Source: JBDREC01 sp043820105 [NCBI: Pseudomonadota bacterium]
GTDB lineage: Bacteria; Bdellovibrionota_F; JAHFAK01
DNA: 64,000 nt
Direction of reading: 5' to 3'
Assembly: GCA_043820105.1 (NCBI GenBank)
Contig: JBDREC010000019.1
Coordinates: 29,319-93,318 of the forward strand
In this document: positions 61,589 to 64,000 of the stretch, piece by piece
Layout: each line of letters starts with the position of its first letter
Position numbering within the stretch: position 1 is the first letter of the stretch
Position numbers and translations under genes: made by a program
Notes under the pieces: generated by a model
The model's database searches: none
The model's input: only the letters and a program-made list of their open reading frames with translations
Told to the model about the DNA's origin: nothing

Positions 61589-62585
61589 TTAATTATTTGA
61601 TTTAAAATCAACATTTTTCCAAAGATTATGTTTTTTAATTCCGTAAATTTTATATACGAAAATGAACACCTCAGCAATTGTAATAGCAATAACAATTGAA
61701 TAAACATTAATAATATTGAAAAAATAAAACATTTCTTTTGTGTGCAATATAGGGGTAAAGAGTTCTGACAATTGGTTGATATGAAGACTTAAGCATACCA
61801 TATAATTTTTGAGAAATAGCAAAACACCCAAGCACATTTTCTTGAACAAAAAATCCAAGAACAAAAACACTACTGGAATTAAAGAAACTCACTGAAATTC
61901 TTGAAAGAAAGAATTGAAGACTGCCTTTAAAATAAAATATTAGCGTTGAATATTTAGGAAAATAAAACTTTATTTTGAACCTTTTAAATATTTCATAAAA
62001 AGCAACAAACAAAGCAACAAACTCTCCAATTGCACTTAGTAAAGGAATATAAACATAGTCACTTTCTTTTTTAATAAATATAAATATTAAAATCAAAAAA
62101 ATTGTTTTCATTAAAATATTCAAGACTGTTATATACTTCATCTTTTCAAGGCCTTGAAAAAACCATGCCGGAAACAGAGACAGACCAACAATCATCAAAA
62201 AAGAATAGATATGAATAGTTTTCTCATCCCTAAATTTTGGTATTAAAAGTATAACAGTGATTAAAATTATAAAACTAGTAAGTGTTAAAATCAGCTTAAT
62301 TACCATGACAGAGCTAAAAAGTTCAGATATTTTTTGTTTATTATCCCGATAAATTGACAAATCTTTTGTTGCAGATAAATCAAAGCCAAAATCTATCAAA
62401 ATTTGAAAAAACATATTAAAGGACCAGGCAAAAGCCACAACTCCATATTTAGCACTTCCTATAACCTTAACTAAGTATGGCAAGGTAATCAAAGGAAACA
62501 AATAAGTTGCAACTTGCAGGGCAGAAAGAGATAAAAAGTTTTCAACAAGCCTTTTTTTATCTTTAGCAATTTTTTTTATTCTCAT
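61589..62585 (-). pseudogene. Wzx-like flippase, inactivated by an internal deletion and frameshift
   Basis: The first 289 residues align without gaps to the intact flippase at 55420-56670. After HKRNVLFFQYY a stop occurs at 61707. The last 32 residues of the intact protein (INVYSIIFAIITAESF and onward) are recognisable in another frame just past that point, ending at 61589. About 95 codons are missing, which would remove several membrane helices. Confidence 0.85.
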
Positions 62586-62787
62586 CTTATAATAAAGCAG
62601 ATAAATTTATAAATTAAAATCAAGCACTATGAACATTAATTTAATAATTATTCAACTTATTTTTTTAAATCAATTTCTTCAAATAAAAAATACTTCAATG
62701 ATTGATAAACCAGGTAAATATAACTTGAATTCGCTTAAACATTAATTTATGTTAGGTTATTTAATATTTCATTTAGGATAAAAAATA

Positions 62788-63249
62788 ATGAACAAAACAA
62801 TCATAATTCTACTTGTTTTTTTAATTCTCACTTTACTTTATAGCGCTTGCCTTGACAATAATAACGATCTTGATGCTATTAATAGCATGAAAAATGATTG
62901 GATTGAATTAAACATCAATGATTACAACTATAAGTATACAACAACCGGATTATTACCATTTAGCAGCTATGAAGTAACTATCACCAACTATAGCGTCTCA
63001 AAAGTTTGTATTTATGCAAGCAGCACAAGCACAACTTGCACCGAATCTACAGATTCTAGCACCCTAAGCTCATATAAGACTATCGATGAATTGTTTACAA
63101 GTTTTTCAACTGAAATTAATGACAATTCTGAATGTGATATTACAATAGACTATAATGATACTTACTTTTTCATAAGCTCCTTATATTTTTCATGTGATGA
63201 AGAAGGTTGGGGGTATACTATTAGCGATTTTGAAACCCTAGCTGATTAG
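62788..63249 (+). CDS. Putative secreted DUF6174-like lipoprotein
   Basis: A 153-residue protein with a hydrophobic signal (IIILLVFLILTLLYSAC; Cys21 a possible lipid site but with Tyr at -3). It has a YKTIDELFTSFSTEI segment and ITIDYNDTYFF...GYTISDFE at the end, an order similar to the DUF6174 family. Four or more cysteines may form disulfides. TTTAGGA precedes the ATG. Function unknown. Confidence 0.6.
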   Translation: MNKTIIILLVFLILTLLYSACLDNNNDLDAINSMKNDWIELNINDYNYKYTTTGLLPFSSYEVTITNYSVSKVCIYASSTSTTCTESTDSSTLSSYKTIDELFTSFSTEINDNSECDITIDYNDTYFFISSLYFSCDEEGWGYTISDFETLAD

Positions 63250-63257
63250 TTTTTTTT

Positions 63258-63850
63258 AATTAGTTCCCATCCCGAAATTCACCTTTCAGGACAGAGCAGA
63301 AATTAATTTTCTAAAAAAAGCAGGGTCAATTAATTTTTTATCGTTGAGTCAAACAAGGATTGCCTGAGATGGCATATTTTCAACCAAAACAAGCAAGGCT
63401 AGCCCTTTATTACCAACATTTTTGCAAAAGTATTAAACATTTATTTTCTTTAGTTGATCAGATACCTTGCCATTATCAGTAAATTAGCTGAGATTACTGA
63501 CGACCATGCAAAGCTTTTGAATGATTCAAATCCATGCCAGTTGCATCTATCAAAACAAAAACATCTTTTTAGAAATGATATGATACCTTCTATTCCTGCA
63601 CGAAAATCACGTAATCGTTTATATGCCCAGGTACTCTTTGCCATATCTGTAATTTTTATGCCACGCTTTTTGCTAAACATAATATCAGAAACACCTAGGG
63701 CTTTTCCTCCCTCAATATTGCGGTTTTCCGCAATATTCGATTTTTTTGGAATAATATTTTGAGGATAAAAAAGCCCTAATTATTTTTCAAGAATATTGTA
63801 TTTTATGCTTGATAATTCTGCGATTCAGATTTTTGGGATGGGAACTAATT
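63258..63850 (-). mobile_element. Deleted insertion sequence with both terminal inverted repeats
   Basis: AATTAGTTCCCATCCC (63258-63273) is exactly inverted at 63835-63850. The 593 bases between hold only the end of a transposase gene, so most of the element is missing. A clear target duplication is not visible. The remnant could still be moved by a full copy elsewhere. Confidence 0.82.
63450..63680 (-). pseudogene. C-terminal fragment of a DDE-type transposase (ISNCY/IS5-like)
   Basis: A 76-codon open part with LRDFRAGIEGIISFLKRCFC, FDRCNWHGFESFK and SAWSSVISANLLIMARYL-like end, the pattern FRAGIEGRISxLKRRxGLxRC...GWGVIAxNLxxxxR of DDE transposases. The catalytic core with the two aspartates is absent. 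The fragment lies inside the inverted repeats at 63258 and 63835. Confidence 0.75.
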
Positions 63851-64000
63851 AATTACAAGCTGCCAACCTTATGAAACTGACTATTTCTGTACCGAAAATA
63901 AGCCATATTCAAGTTACATAGTTGATTTCTAGGCTTTTGAGCCTTTAAGACAAACAGATTTAAACATGATTAGGAAAAACATTATGCATCGTGTGTTATT
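63851..64000. other. Right-edge sequence without a recognised gene
   Basis: One plus-strand frame reads TSCQPYETDYFCTENKPYSS and ends IVDF, then TAG. It could be the end of a gene interrupted by the IS, but is too short to decide. No other feature is visible. Confidence 0.25.

Overview
The window is about 30% G+C and looks like a chromosomal segment of a Gram-negative (diderm) bacterium. The evidence is Wzi-type outer-membrane barrels, lipoprotein signals, an MglA-type GTPase, an RND exporter and a Wzx/Wzy/Wzz-type surface polysaccharide locus. The mix of MglA, a LonB-like protease, TrmFO, an AmrS-type radical SAM protein and PEGA proteins points towards the old Deltaproteobacteria (Myxococcota/Bdellovibrionota-like) or a related candidate lineage. 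That placement is an inference; no rRNA is present to settle it.

Region 1-26 kb is mostly housekeeping: a 5'-partial PEGA protein, a histidine phosphatase, tRNA-Asn, mglA, and the conserved block tadA - SRP RNA - dnaX - ybaB - recR. It continues with a cold-shock protein carrying two Sm/Hfq-like repeats, an AmrS-type radical SAM enzyme, a LonB-like protease, cobO, a NagB/PIG-L fusion, cutA and a receiver-only regulator. Then come trmFO, topA, a HEAT-like protein, an IspH fused to a UbiA-like membrane domain, two tiny basic proteins, a dipeptidyl-peptidase III lipoprotein, yebC, ruvC and a YacP-like NYN protein.

Region 25-39 kb holds envelope genes: two Wzi-like barrels, two GT4 glycosyltransferases, a DUF2334 deacetylase-like protein, an RND exporter and an LPG-synthase-like flippase. 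A REP-associated transposase with its REP array, an acidic GDGDGD-repeat secreted protein and a HEPN/MNT pair lie among them.

Region 38-63 kb is a surface polysaccharide locus. It has dTDP-rhamnose genes (rfbA, C, D and two rfbB), O-antigen ligase/polymerase-like proteins, Wzz, two GT2 enzymes, three CDP-glycerol/CDP-ribitol phosphotransferase-like enzymes, two Bcs1/Acs1-like CDP-ribitol synthases, and a gpsA plus cytidylyltransferase pair. A Wzx flippase is present in one intact and one internally deleted copy. Together these predict a rhamnose-containing, polyol-phosphate (teichoic-acid-like) capsule or O-chain. The right edge carries a lipoprotein gene and a deleted IS with both terminal inverted repeats.

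The most unusual property of the window is its spacers. Many are short tandem arrays with a period of 7 (sometimes 6 or 8) bases and a different 'word' at each site, often followed by an inverted copy that can form a hairpin. Several arrays run into gene ends and supply stop codons, C-terminal residues, Shine-Dalgarno sequences or a signal peptide. A separate GC-rich REP family sits around its RAYT transposase.
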